The position numbers and the translations under genes were made by a program. From Liquidambar formosana (lineage: Eukaryota > Streptophyta > Magnoliopsida > Saxifragales > Altingiaceae), in the NCBI GenBank assembly GCA_039720395.1, contig CM077827.1, positions 7,727,991 to 7,791,990 on the forward strand: DNA of 64,000 nt. The letters run 5' to 3'. Shown here piece after piece: positions 46,220 through 59,150 of the stretch. How positions within the stretch are numbered: position 1 is the first letter of the stretch; every line of letters starts with the position of its first letter. Under the pieces are notes generated by a model. The model was not told where the DNA came from, made no database searches, and was given only the letters and a program-made list of their open reading frames with translations.

Positions 46220-46929
46220 GAGGCCATGTCAGCTTCAGCCCATTTTTGACCCTTTCAGCTTCCAAATGTGTTTCAGGGCCCAAATCAACTCCGATTTTGA
46301 CGAAACGAAAGCCAAAACAACCGTGTTTCGAAGGGGAATGTAATTTGAGTCACTTGAGGGCAAGAAACCCTAGCCATGGCTGCATGGTTGGGTCCTACAA
46401 AGGTGGTTAACCGCTATGCCTCACCATCGCTTAGCTTAGGTATGCACATAGGGTCGCACCGAATGCTTTCCAATTCGAAATTCAACCTCCCTAAACACAT
46501 TTGGGGATGAAATTAAGATCGATCAAGGTCAAATGAGTAGTCATAGAGTGAAAATCATGAGCCAATTCGAGCTAACCCGAAGTAGGTCTTTTAGCCAACC
46601 TGAGCCTTGCTGAGCCATTCTAATCCCGAACCTTCAATTCATCGAATTGATCCCACAAATACCTCAAATACAACCATATGAACTCCAATTGGCAACTTGG
46701 AGATCATTTCAAGGTCAAATGGAAAGTTTGTGATCAAAAAGACAATTATGCCCCTCAAGTCACAAAAGTTCTAATTAACCCTCGAGATCAACTCCAAATC
46801 GAACCAAAATTCATAGACACCATCCTTAGGACCCTAGAAACTCAATGCAAAAGACTAGACTCAAAAAGGAAACAAAAAGACACATGCAATGACAAACCCT
46901 AGCTAAGGTGACAAAAATGGGGTGTGACA

Positions 46930-46934
46930 CCAGC
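46930..46934. repeat. target site duplication of element A (right)
   Basis: CCAGC, matching 26114-26118. Confidence 0.95.
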
Positions 46935-47259
46935 TATCCTCCTATAGAGTCAACCTAACAAGTGCTAGTCCTATGGTTCATTACTGTCCATCATAGTGAA
47001 CCTTCAACTAGGAATGATTTAGGAGTTTAGTACAGAGATATATTTACAGTCTCATAATTACAACTCTTTGTAATTCAATATTCTCAACTCTAACTCCTTG
47101 GACATATTATGTAAATATAAATGATGCATACAAACATAATAGAATAAGCCTTTTTATTAAATCAATAATAAATGTGACATACATAAATGAAATCAAATGA
47201 TTGTTCCTTTATCCCTAAACAATCATCTCTATGATTGGCTCTAGGGCATAACTCTAACA
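46935..47259 (-). repeat. shared middle LTR of Copia C, second part
   Basis: Continues the LTR broken at 26118 and ends CTCTAACA. It is followed directly by the polypurine tract and the RNase H end of a second Copia interior. Confidence 0.88.
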
Positions 47260-47273
47260 ATCTCCCACTTGCA

Positions 47274-47800
47274 CTATAGCCAATCCACAATGTATCTAAT
47301 ACCCATTTCCTGTCTGTAGTGATCCAACTGCTCTTGGGTCATAGCTTTAGTGAAGGGATCTGCTACATTTTCTATTGTGTGAATCTTCTGTATGCTAATA
47401 TCACCTCTTCCAATGATCTCTCTAATCACATGGAATCGACGCTCAATGTGTTTGGACTTTTGATGAGACCGTGGTTCCTTAGCTTGAGCAATAGCCCCGT
47501 TGTTGTCACAAAACAATGGCAAGGGTTTCTCAATGGCAGGAACTACTCCCAGTTCAGTAATGAACTTCTTTATCCAAACAGCTTCCTTTGCAGCCTCTGA
47601 TGCAGCAATGTACTCAGCCTCTGTAGTGGAGTCCGCTGTAACATCCTGTTTACAGCTCCTCCAACTTACAGCTCCACCATTCAAGGTGAAAACATACCCC
47701 GATGTTGATTTCCTATCATCATCGTCAGATTGAAAATCTGAATCCGTATAACCAACCATTTCTAAATTTCTTCCTCCATAGACAAGGAATAGTTCCTTAG
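47274..47800 (-). pseudogene. Copia RNase H C-terminal part, cut by element E
   Basis: RNase H degrades the RNA strand during reverse transcription. Open on the minus strand from 47800 to the stop at 47274. It shows YTDSDFQSDDDDRKSTSGYVF, TTEAEYIAASEAAKEAVW, LFCDNNGAIAQAK and HIERRFHVIREI, and ends VDPFTKAMT-like with YIVDWL. It is in better condition than the equivalent at 20680-21357. Upstream codons are missing because element E inserted at 47801. CTTAG at 47796-47800 may be the target duplication. The rest of this Copia would lie beyond E, outside the window. Confidence 0.9.
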
Positions 47801-50582
47801 TGTCACACCCCATTTTTGCACCACCTTACTAGGGCTCATCATTTCATGCATGTTTTTGTTTTGTTTTTGAGTCTAGTCACTTGCATTAGTTTTCTAGAGT
47901 CACAAGGACAATGGATATGAATTTTGGTTCAAATTGGAGTTGATCTTGAGGGATAATAAGAGCTTTTGTGACTTGAGGGGCATAATCGTCTTTTAAGTCC
48001 CAAACTTTTCATTTGACCTTGGAATGATCTCCAAATTGTCAATTAGAGTTCATATGGATGCATAAGAGGTATTTTTAGTGTCAATTTGGTAAGTCAATGG
48101 CTCGGGATTAAAATGGCTCGATGTGGTTCAAGTTGGTTAATTGACCCTTCCTTGGGTTAGCTCTAATTGACTCACAATTACCAACCAAATCCTTTCAAAT
48201 TGACTTTCATTAGTCATCATTTTACCCTCAAAAGTGTTTCATGAAGTTCAATTTTGATATGGCCTGATGATGAGTTTAGTGTGGTTATTTACGGATTATC
48301 CTTGAAGAATTAGTGCGAATCACAGCATGAGATTTTTGGTTAAAATGAAAAGAAAATTATTTTATTAAATTAGCCATTTTTATCATGACACTAACACGTG
48401 TACGTATGTAATGAGTGTGTGTACGCACATACGATACATGTGCATGCGTGTTAGCGGTCAGTCTCCCAATTTTTATAAAAGACAATTTCTTTTTCCTATT
48501 CAGATTAGAAGTCTTTTATCATTATAAAATACCTTTTGATTATTCTCCAAAGAAACCTAGTCCAGGAAGGAAAGGGAAACTCTAGATTTCAGCTATAAAT
48601 ACTCTCTTAATGTCTTTAAACAAGGGGGAGGAAAGAGGGTTTGGAGGGAGTGAAATTCGTCATAATTCAGCAGTAGATTTTCTGAAAACCAGCAGTCGTA
48701 TTTTAATCATAACATTTTCATCCGAAGTCAAAATTTGATGAAATTGGTCTTGTTAGAAAGATAATTCAATTCTCTACAACTTTGTATTTCACAAGCTTTG
48801 TCCAAATCCAACGTTTTCATACCCAAAAACGCGATTGAAGTTGCTGCTGCTGCAAAGTGACGAGAATCACTTTTTCTTTTCTCTTGTTCTCTTTTTGTTT
48901 TCTATTTCTTTTCAAAGTTGAGTGAGTTTTGATCTCTTTGCTGTGATACCACTTTGACAAAGAGGAGGATTCGTGTTGGTTTGATTCACTCTAAAGACCT
49001 GAGGAGCCACGAACAATTACAAACACAAGGGGAGCCACTTCCTAAGGTATTCTCCTTCTCTATTCAAGCTTAAACTAGGTTCTCATATGGGTTAGGCTTA
49101 TTGCATGTTAAAGGTGACTTTTTTATCATGTATTAACACTCTAGCTAGTTAATATACATGGAATATCTATTTTTTATCTACTGTTTAGCATGCTTTAGGG
49201 CTGTCCTTTAGGTTTTTAATGCATAGTTATGATTCGTGTGCTCCTATTGTCTTTGTGTTAGGATTAGTGTCATTGCATGTTAGAGTTAGGATTTTCATCA
49301 TGTTATATTGCTTTAGTTAGTTAATATGCATGATTTAATTTCTGTTTAGTTTGGTTTTAGCATGATTAAAGTATGTTTTGTATGTTTTTAAGCATATTTG
49401 TGAGTTTAGGGTTTTAGAGTCATTGTTTCGTGTTTGTTTTCATATAGCATGATAAAGTAGACTTTTTTATTTGGTTTTTCTTCGTGTTTGCTGTATATGT
49501 TTTTCATATGGAGTAAACATGATAGTTTTGCATGCATGTTAGTATGTTTTAGGGTTTTTATGCATGATATGGTTCTAGGAATATGTTAGGACTTATTATT
49601 GTTCGCTGTTTTTGCTATTGGCATGCTTAGTGGATGATTTTAGGTCATAATACTATTCTGTCCAGATTTGCATGTTAGTGTTTTTGCATGGTTTTGAGCA
49701 CTTGTAAGGGTGCAAATAGGTGTGGTATTTGTCCCATGGCAAATAGGGCTGCTTATGTCTGAAATGGCTAAATGCTTGGAGCTAATTGCGCTCAGGTAAG
49801 TGGGTGTGAAGGTGCCCCAATTCACCTTTCTTCTTAACTCATTCTCTTCTCCCTATTTAGGGTTAATTTTTAATATGATCCTATGGTTTAATTAGAGGTT
49901 TCCTTAACCAACAAAATTCTGGTTTTTATTAAAGTTTCCATTTTGTGGATTTCTTTCCTAAAATCAAACTTTCTATCATATTCAACTCTTTTGATCAAAT
50001 AAGGAAACCTAGGGTTTTTACCATAGGTTTGTATTAGGATTTAACCTTAGTTCTAATCGAACTACGTGGACTTTGATCCATGTATTTCGTTGCATGATAC
50101 GTAGGCGCTCTTCGTGAGGCTCAAGTCCGTTCTAGGATCCAAGCATCCTAGGTTTATTTATGTTTTCTTTTCTTCTTTTTATTTTCTGTTTTTATTTGCT
50201 TATTATGCATGGATGGATGAATGAAATATATGATATGCATGCAATTCTTGTGATGATATACTTGCTGATTTTTGTATGGAAAGACTTTAATTTAGCCCAA
50301 ATGAACTGAGAGACCGAAAGGGTGACATGGGTGCCTATAGGCTTTGCCTAGAACCTTCCCATGTCATAACTTAGCCTCCGAATCCCCGATTTCTTTGGTT
50401 TTCAAAAGATTGGTTTTTGCTTTTCCTTTTTTATGGAGTCATTCAAATTGTTTTCCTAAAACAAACTATTTTTAGGGTTTTCCTTGTTTCCTTTAAAAAA
50501 TAAGGTGGCGACTCCTTTCCTTTTTCTTCTTCAAACCCACTTTCTTTTCAATCCCTCGTGGGCCCAATTTCCGGGGTTCACA
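47801..50582 (+). repeat. 5' LTR of element E (2,782 bp)
   Basis: Starts TGTCACACCCC and ends GGGGTTCACA. The first about 450 bases and the last about 750 resemble the A/B LTR. The centre is different, lacks the 74-bp palindrome and carries TATAAAT at 48594-48600. A GTGTACGCACATACG-like stretch near 48420 recalls the palindromes of element I. Confidence 0.9.
48594..48600 (+). promoter_or_regulatory. TATA box of element E LTR
   Basis: TATAAAT within the central part of the LTR. Confidence 0.55.
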
Positions 50583-50585
50583 GTT

Positions 50586-50603
50586 TGGCGACTCCACTGG
50601 GGA
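50586..50603 (+). promoter_or_regulatory. primer binding site of element E
   Basis: TGGCGACTCCACTGGGGA, three bases after the LTR end. Confidence 0.88.
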
Positions 50604-51458
50604 TTTGTGGGCTAGACTCTATAAAGTTTAAATGGGCTAGGTTAATTTCTTATGTTTAATTAAAATCAATCACATTGCATCCGCTTGATTGTGTGCTTTC
50701 ATTTATTGCATTGTGTGCGCAAACTCTTGCATGTTAGGATCGATGTCCCTCGATGTATCCTTGCCAACGATCGGCCTAGTCTCAACCTTGGTTTTCCTGA
50801 TTCCATGTGTTGGGGCGAAAGCTATCAACCTCTCTTGCCTAGTACCCATGGGCTTGCCCTTGGGTATATTAAATGAGTTAATCACGTACTGCTGGACCCA
50901 CGCAGCGTTCCTGATGCCACATGTGGTTAGGTATAAGGATTGCTCAAGCAAGTGAAGGACCCTAGCCTACCCTTATCATTAGTCCATATAGACAGACTTG
51001 TAGGACACTACGGTCTCACCTTTATGCACCCACAATTGTTTGTAATGATGCTATGCCGTGTTTGTGGTGTGAGGCTTTATATCTTATGCCCTTAATATAG
51101 ACCTTTAAACCCTAGCCTTCGTTAAGGCCATGGGTTAGGAGGAATAAATTAAGGAAATAGGATGTAAAGCTATGTTTGTGATGTGCTAGTCCTAGGGGAT
51201 TAATTAAACCTAGTTGAAGGACTCTATGCCCTATTCTTTAAAACATACCCTTAATCCATGATCCCTGTAAAGGTAATTGGATAAAAGGAATGAATTAATT
51301 GAACATGGTGTAGAGACCGAGTTCATTAAGGAAAATATGGAGGTTTAGGACAAGTCCTTAGGCTAAAGGTTAAAACTTTTCTATCCATAGACGTGCTGGC
51401 TTGGATCCGCAATCCACAAGGGCGTCTAGTGAGTGTTGAGTCTACCCATCAGACAGAC
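50604..51458 (+). other. untranslated leader of element E
   Basis: No sense gene seen. 50703-50951 is the block shared with the leader of A. Confidence 0.65.
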
Positions 51459-54019
51459 ATGGCCTACGAAAGAACTAGTGAGGGGCACTTTGACCTTGAG
51501 GCTTGCCTGAAAGCCATCATGGCCAAGCTTGACCATACTGCCGAGACATCCGATACCGCATTGAAAATGGCTCAAGAGAACCAACAGAAGATGGCGGATC
51601 TTGAACAAAAATGGCTCTAAGGCCCATTCCTCGGGTATACCTCATGGGGCTGGCACCGAAGAGGGACCTCAATCCAATGAGAACACCAAGACAAGGGGGG
51701 AAAGTAGCTCGAAACCTGAGGTCACCGACCTAGAAGGGGAAGCCAAGGGGAAAGGTTCTAGTAGTGATTCCGTGTTAGCTAGCAAGGTAGAAGCATTGGA
51801 GAGAACTATAAAAGGGATTCGCAGGGCTGATGACATGGTCGATGTGCGGACTCTATCCCTGTTTCCAACGGCTCGTATTCCACTACAATTCAAGATGCCG
51901 GAGTTAGAAAAGTTCGATGGGACGGGTTGCCTTAAGACTCATTTGAAGATGTACGTGCGAGCTATGCACCCTCAAGGGGCTATTGACGAGCTTTTAGCTC
52001 AAATGTTCCATGAAACCTTGGCCACTTCTGCTTTGAAATGGTTCTTATCCTTGGATGAGAATAGAACCCGGACTTGGGAAGACATATGCAATGAGTTTTC
52101 AGAGCACTACAAGTATAACACAGAGGTGGACGTTACTCGAAGGGACCTAGAAACTACCAAGCAAGGGGCTCATGAAACTTTCTCCACTTACATTACAAGG
52201 TGGAGACAAAAGGCGTCGAGAATGACGGATAGGCCGAATGAGGAGGACCAAATTCAGTTAGTGGTTAAGAACCTGCTGCCCGTGTATCACAATCACCTAT
52301 TTGCCCACTATTTCCCAAATTTCAAAGCTCTCATTGGGGCTGGCACGCAGGTTGAAGATGCTATCAATGATGGGACAATCAAGACTGAGGAAGTGAGGAG
52401 TCGCAAGACAAACTTTACTGGGAAGAACAATGCCGAGGTCAACACCATAACTCAACCAATCCAACCCTTTTCTCTTAATGATGTCAACCCACCTCGCCAA
52501 TTCACTGACCTATTCATGCCACTCGAAAGAGTCCTTGAAAAGCTCATAAGTCGTGACCTATTGAAGCCACTCGACCCAAGACCTCCACCAAATCCCTTAC
52601 CCAAGAGCTACAATGAGAATGAGTACTGCAAGTACCACCAATCCAAAGGCCATGCCACCAATCGCTGTATTCGCCTTCGCCACCAAGTCCAAGACCTTAT
52701 TGACAAGCAAGTCATTTCACCACCAACCCGTCCAAATGTCACCCGTAATCCTCTCCCATCACACAACAACACACCCCCACCTAACACCATAAATGCCATT
52801 GGGGTTGAATCCTCTCGCCCTCGCCATCCCATAAGACAATACACTCCGCTCCCCATGACCTTAACCCGTCTCTTCACCATTTGCCGCAATAACAGCCTTA
52901 TCATGCCACTTCCACCAAAGCCAAGACCATCAACCCCTCACCAATATTGCCAATACCATCGTGCACCCGGCCATGACACCGAGGCTTGTTCTATACTAAA
53001 GAAGATCATCCAAGACCTCATTGACCAAAAGGTTTTGTTGTTGCCAAAGAAATCTATCCAACAAGAGCTGAAAGAAAGATATGAAGCAGGGGATCCTCAG
53101 GTTGGCCTATTAGGTGAAGCGTCGGGGAAATATGATTACTATGTGCTGTACTCAAGCCCAAGTCCGATATCAGATGAGCCGATAGTCCCTTCAGGTTGGG
53201 ATGACTTGCCGACAGAGATGGAGAGCATTGACATGATAGAATGGGATGACTTAATGAATGACTCCGAGGAAGTCCATGACATATGGGCTAGCGATGATGA
53301 GTTGGACCATATAACTAGAGGGGGTCGTCATTTCAAGCCTCCCCACCTAGAGTCTGAAAATCCATTGGAAGATTTGGAAGGGCAGAGGCGCCCTAGCTTG
53401 CAAGAAGAAGAGGATAAAGTGCTTAGGCAACTGAAGAAGACCAATGCCAACATTACTATTTGGGGCTTGCTCATGGCCTCGCATAAGCACAGACAGACCG
53501 TATTGAAACTGTTGAATCAGATACAAGTGCCTGTTGACACATCCCCCGAGGGATTGGTACATTTGGTGAATCCAACTCCCAAGAACTCAACCATCGTGTT
53601 CACCGATGTGGACCTACCTAAAAGCGGGCCGAGCCATTCTCAAGCTCTCTATGTGACCGTTGACACTATGGGGAAGAGGGTTCCCACCGTTCTTATCGAC
53701 AATGGGTCCGCATTGAATGTATGTCCTCTCCGAACTGCCACTGTTTTGGGTTTGGGACCCACTGATTTCACGCCATCTGGGCAGACCGTAAGAGCTTATG
53801 ATAACACCCGCCGAGAAGTAATAGGGGTAGTTACTTTGCCTCTTATCATGGGACCCACTGAATTTAGGGTAGAATTCCAAGTGTTGGATGTGCCGTCATG
53901 TTTCAACTTGCTGTTGGGCCGACCTTGGATCCATCCTGCTGGGGCTGTGCCATCTTCACTCCATCAAAAGGTGAAGTTTCCTTATGAAGGAGCCATAGTA
54001 ACACTTCAAGGGGACTATG
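51459..54019 (+). pseudogene. gag-pro of element E, frameshifted and interrupted
   Basis: ATG at 51459 (MAYERTSEG). The frame shifts near 51606-51611 in an A run (five A, one more than the frame seen in A would need) and continues open to the insertion point of D. Domains are as in A: capsid-type gag (ALKWFLSLDENRTRTW, WRQKASRMTDRPN), two C-x2-H-x4-H-x4-C patches (CKYHQSKGHATNRC and CQYHRAPGHDTEAC), and retropepsin LIDNGSALNVCP near 53692-53727. The frame resumes after D at 63717. The shift leaves only a short N-terminal peptide unless it is bypassed. Confidence 0.88.
54015..54019. repeat. target site duplication of Copia D (left)
   Basis: CTATG, repeated at 63712-63716. The gag-pro frame of E reads on when one copy is removed. 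Confidence 0.95.
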
Positions 54020-55679
54020 TGTTAGGATTATGCCCTAGAGCCAATCATAGAGATGATTGTTTAGGGATTAGGAACAATCATTTGATTTCATTTATGTATG
54101 TCACATTTATTATTGATTTAATAAAAGGGCTTATTCTATTATGTTTATATGCATCATTTATATTTACATAATATGTCCATGGAGTTAGAGTTGAGAATAT
54201 GGAATTACAAAGAGTTGTAATTTTGAGACTATAGATATATCTCTGTACTAAACTCCTTAAGCATTCCTAGTTGAAGGTTCACTATGATGGACAGTAATGA
54301 ACCATAGGACTAGCACTTGTTAGGTTGACTCTATAGGAGGATAGCTAGTCTCAAGCTATTTGTGTGGAGACACTACAACCAACAAGTGGGTGCCTATTAT
54401 AAGAATAGGTACACTGAATGTGACCAAAGATATGAGATAAACTGAATGGAGTTTTTCCTGCCTGTCAATCAGTTTCTCATTGTTATAGTGGTACAAGTAA
54501 TCCTTAGACCTGAGACACCATAGTTGCCTTATGCATGTAGCTTTAGAAGTTTGATAACACTAAGTGCAGATCCTATTCAGGGGTCTGCAAAGGTGTTCAT
54601 TGGCCCTACTGCTATGTGTATGAAGGCATGTGAGTGATCAACAAGGGATCCATCACTCTCAGGAAAAAGAGAGAGAATGTCTCATATAGCATTCATAATA
54701 TAACTCATTAAATCCATGGCCATGGTAGGATGAATATGAAAAGAGTTTCATGAGTTCATCAATGAGTTGATATCTATGAATGAGTATAAAGTAATTGAAC
54801 TAGGGACTTGATAGACTTCCATGTCCTATTAGTTCAATTGGAGACATTGTGTTGAAGGAAGGATGCAATTGTAACCTATAAACTATAACAGAAGGGTTCT
54901 TTGTAAATGACTATTCACCTCATTAAGGACCACACCATGAGCCATATGCTAGGTGTTACTCATGGTTAGTAGAAGCCCTAATTGATATAAGTGAGTTATA
55001 ATCAATTAGGGAATTGGAAGGAGTTCCAATTAGACCCTAAATGGAAAGAGTTCCATTGTGCACACCTCGTGCTATTCCTACTACTTAATGATGTGAACCC
55101 AATGGGTCACACACTGATCATGCAAGAAGGGCTTTAAAGTCTATGAGAGAAAGGGTTTTAGTGAATAAAGAATAGTTCTTTATGGGCCTATTTGTATTTG
55201 ATACAAATAATAGGGGTTAATGTGCAATTAAGAGTAATTACACATAACCCTATTAGGGTTTCTTCCCCATGGCCAGCCCCCTTTAGTGGGCTGCCTATAT
55301 AAGTCACACTTATGTGTGACATGGCATAAGAGGCTTGCACAATAAACCCTAGCCGTCCAGCCCCTTGGAGGCTCTCTTCTCTCTCTCTCTCTCTTCTCCA
55401 CCTCTAGCAACAACAAGGAAGAAGAAAGAAAGGACTTGAAGCTCTAGCTAGGTGTGGATACCGTTGGAGGCAGTACACTTGGGCTGCTCATTCACCGCTG
55501 TCCGGAATCAAAGCTTGGAGCAAAAAGGAGAAGACAAAAATTCTGTAAGTGTTCTAACCCTCTTTGTAGTTAGGGTTTGATTTTGTGTTATGCATAGTTA
55601 GATTCATGGGATTGGGAATCGTAGGAAAAATTTTTTATATTCCGCACTTCTATTTTTCCCTATTGTTCGATTCCCAACA
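54020..55679 (+). repeat. 5' LTR of Copia D (1,660 bp)
   Basis: Starts TGTTAGGATTAT and ends GATTCCCAACA. TATATAAG at 55296-55303. Differs from the 3' LTR only by one CT unit in a microsatellite near 55377-55396, as far as I could read. Confidence 0.96.
55296..55303 (+). promoter_or_regulatory. TATA box of Copia D 5' LTR
   Basis: TATATAAG; the 3' LTR copy is at 63330-63337. Confidence 0.6.
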
Positions 55680-55680
55680 G

Positions 55681-55692
55681 TGGTATCAGAGC
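55681..55692 (+). promoter_or_regulatory. primer binding site of Copia D
   Basis: TGGTATCAGAGC, the standard site complementary to initiator Met-tRNA used by Copia elements, one base after the LTR. Confidence 0.95.
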
Positions 55693-58600
55693 CATGATTA
55701 TGCATAATACAAAATACATATGGGCTAGTAATTATGGTGTAGTTGAATGATTCAAAAATCTGGAAATTTTTTTCTGCATAATTGGTTTTCCTCCATGGCT
55801 GAACCTAGGGTTTGGAACCCTAGGTCAATTCTCTTCTACTCCTCTTCTAATTGATGGTTAAGTGTATCCATGGATGCAATAGGTTGCATAGGGTTTGAGT
55901 TTGGAGAAGAAGAATAAGGAAACTAGGGTTTTATAAAACTGTTATGAACAGTTTTCATGGTAGCCATGAAAAACCGTCATCTTGTTTTGCATGCCGAATT
56001 CAGAGTTCTTCTCCAAAATTTTCGAGCCATATATGGTTAGAAAGCTCTTCGAATCAGCTTTCCAACCCAACAAACGGTTCGTCAATCCGAGTTCTGTAGT
56101 GAAAGTTATGAATTTTTTACTACAGGCTGTCTGGAAAGACAGTTTTGCTCGGGAATGATGCAATAGCCACAACTTTGAGTTATTGATGGAGATCAAAGGC
56201 ATGGCAATGGTTGCCACCACTTGGGTTATGTTCTAGACATGGTAGGGAAAGGTTCCCAAGCATTTAGATGCATCATAATTGGATTAAGATGCCAGAACAG
56301 AAGGAAGAAGGAGAAGAACACCATGGAGGCTGAATCTGGGTTTTAGAACCCTAAGGTTCTTGCAATTAATTCTAATTAAAGCTGCTGTATTTATGATGGA
56401 AGATCATTGTAGGATCATTATATATCATGTGTATATGATTTTCTTTAAGTTTCAAAAAGGTTCTGATGGAAAAAGATTCAAAAAGTTTGAAAATTTTTCA
56501 TGAACAGCATAGCAGATTTTCTCTGCAGAAAAGTCATCAATGGAGTTTTGATTAGAACTTGAGTTAGGGAACTCCAAATTGCATGAAACCAATTGCATTA
56601 GTTTCCTAAGACATGTAGGATACTGGGAAAATTCGTTTGGTAGCCTAATTCATTCATCTTGCTGGGTTTTAAATCAATTTCTGATCATGGACAGTGTGCT
56701 GTCAAATTCTGGGCAGCCTACTGTTGTTTTAATTGTTTAGAACAATTGGTGATGATTTGATCATCCAAACCTCTCTATTAGCTTAGTATTTCATGTAGGG
56801 ACATGATACAAAAGCTGGTTTCAATGGAGGAGTCGAATTGATAAGGATTTAGAAGCTATTGTGACCTTCAAGGTCTGCAACAATGGCTCCAGCAATGGGT
56901 TTTGGAAACCCTGATTGTTCTTGATGATGGCAGCCACTTCCACCACTTCTCACGTGTCCAGAGGCTTGTCCCACACCCCTAGGATGTTCTCCCATGGCTG
57001 GCCATGGCCTCCCACAGTCGTTGGTGGCCATGGCAGCCTAGCCAAGCTCAGGCAGCCCCCTGGTAGTGACGGCTGCATAGAGTTAAGGATGAAACCCTAA
57101 TTTTGAGTTAATGATGAAACCCTAATTTCATTATGGCATTAATTAAAACCCTAATTGGAATATTAATTACCTTAATTAAGAGTTAATGATTGGTCATTAA
57201 ATGACCAATCATGGTTATTAATTGTTAGGGCATAATTAATACCATTAATGATGTCTAGGGTTAGGGTTTTGATAACCCTAATTAGTGTAATTTATTATGG
57301 GTAATAAATACCCTATTTGGCATTAATTAAACCCTAATCCCTTTTATTAAATACCGTTTGAACCTAGGGTTTTAATGATTGGACATTAAATGACCAATCA
57401 TAAGGCATTTAATGATTAGGGCTTGCATTTAGGGTTTAGGGTTATGCATTTAGGGTTTAGGGTTTTAGGAAACCCTAATACACTAATTCATCATTTTAAT
57501 GATTTTATTTAATTCCTATATTAATTATTTAATTAATATTGATTAATTTTATAATGTTTTAAATGGTTTAAAACACAATTAGGGATTAAATTAAAATCTG
57601 GAAATTCTTAATTAAATGAAATTGTTTTGTTTAATTAAGGAAACCCTAATATTGGATATTAGAGTTATTTTAGGAAACTTTACATGTTTTAAATTAATTT
57701 GATTAATTGAAACTGTAATGTCTTAAATGTTAAGACTTTATTTAATTCTGGATATTTTTGTTAAAACCTAATAAGATTAGGATGCATTAATGAGATTAAT
57801 GTAAATCATTCAAGAGAATTACCATAATGCCCATATGTTTTAATGCTTACAGTTTTTCTTTACATTATGCAATGAGATTGTATGTATGTGTTTGGATGAT
57901 GATTATGGACTATACCCCTTAAACCAATTGTGATTGGCCGTCTTATGAATGGGATGTTATTATTTACAAGAGTTGTAATTTTATTAAGGTGATGTAATTT
58001 ATTTGGGGCTTGCATGCCACCTTCCCTCTCCCTCTCTCTCTATCATTCTCTTATGTACCCCACATTCCCCTTATGTATCCCTTTCTTTAAATTATGTAAA
58101 TGTTATGTAATCGAGAGCGCACTAAGGAGCATGGTGGACCCAAAGGAGCATGATAGAGCCCAACAAGCCAATGGTGGAGACCATCAAGCCAAGGGAGCAG
58201 ATTGAAGGACTTGAAAGCTTAGAGAAGTTTTTCAAGAAAGCATGCATGTTACGAATGGTTTATTTTACGATCACCTACACCCACCTTAGACCTTGGATTC
58301 AATCTATTGGCTTGGATTGAATCCTCTCAAAGTCCATAATCATCATAGTGGGAGCTTAAATTTATGAGATAATTGTATTAGCTCCAATACCATAGTTTGG
58401 TATATGTTACCTATTCACTTAGGGACTAATATCAAAATATGGTACTTTATATATGTTGATATATAATAGCATGCGATGTATGATTTATAATAGCATGAGA
58501 TGTATGATTATAAATAGCATAATTTATATGTTTAAATTTTGATACATAGGATGCATGTTAATTTGATGAGACCCTTTAAAACCCCTCTTATTTAATATTA

Positions 58601-59150
58601 AGTTGAAAATGGAGAAGTCATTAGGGAATGAATTCTTCATTGCCTTCCATCATTATAGGATCATCTAACGTCCCTTAATGTGGGTACCTGGCTGCAGACA
58701 TGTAGGAGCTACCCATGTTAAAGACATTACTTGAAACTATCACATATGAGATATCATGGGGTGCCTAAACTGGTATATACCAAGAAACTAACATGTGAGG
58801 TATATATTTGGCGAAACATACCTGTGTGAATGATGGGTTTAACTTAACTAGGGAAGTATTCCAAGAAACTAACATGTGAGGTGTATGTTCCCTAGAGGCA
58901 AAACGATTGGAACTTGCTTATGAAGCAATAGACAAAGAGTTGTCTTCTTATTGTGGGTTAGAAGCCAAGAAACTAACATGTGAGGCTTCTAGGTCACAGT
59001 GGGACCCCAATCCCCATTAGGAATGAGATTCCCGAATTCCATTAGAGGGTGTATGGAATTTGATAAAATAGTGGGAGGTACCATATGATTAAAGACCCAA
59101 TCATTATGGATAAAAATGAAATCTAATTCTTTGTTTATGTAGATTACCTA
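55693..59150 (+). other. long leader of Copia D
   Basis: About 3.5 kb, AT-rich, with many scattered CCCTAAT motifs at 57100-57480 and no supported gene. From about 57893 it is homologous to the leader of Copia C. Confidence 0.7.

Larger units (their letters stand above)
26119..46929 (-). mobile_element. Element A: complete Tat/Ogre-type Ty3/Gypsy retrotransposon with two antisense genes
   Basis: About 20.8 kb, bounded by TG...CA LTRs and the perfect duplication CCAGC. In element orientation (minus) the order is 5' LTR, primer binding site, leader, gag-pro, intron, pol, T-rich tract, antisense DUF7745-like gene, antisense PMD gene, tandem repeats, polypurine tract and 3' LTR. The LTRs differ at scattered bases and at one 5' terminal extension, so the insertion is fairly young. 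Only one coding break was seen, a TAA in integrase. Same family as B. Confidence 0.95.
43656..46929 (-). repeat. 5' LTR of element A (3,274 bp)
   Basis: Begins TGTGAACCCT and ends GGGGTGTGACA on the plus strand. Nearly identical to the 3' LTR apart from scattered substitutions (for example G/A within the palindrome) and the missing terminal extension. TATAAAT at 45955-45949, hairpin at 44069-44091, palindrome at 46146-46219. This copy would drive gag-pol. Confidence 0.93.

Noticed and set aside
51393..51458. Earlier gag start in E using a GTG codon
   Set aside because: No ATG upstream of 51459 in frame; A also has its first ATG at the matching place.
57100..57480. Frequent CCCTAA/TTAGGG strings suggesting telomeric repeats
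   Set aside because: Irregular spacing and no tandem TTTAGGG run; ordinary AT-rich Copia leader sequence.
58014..58205. 63-residue open frame conserved with 24480-24671
   Set aside because: Lies in the Copia leader, with low-complexity Ser/Leu sequence; similarity is explained by homology of the two leaders.
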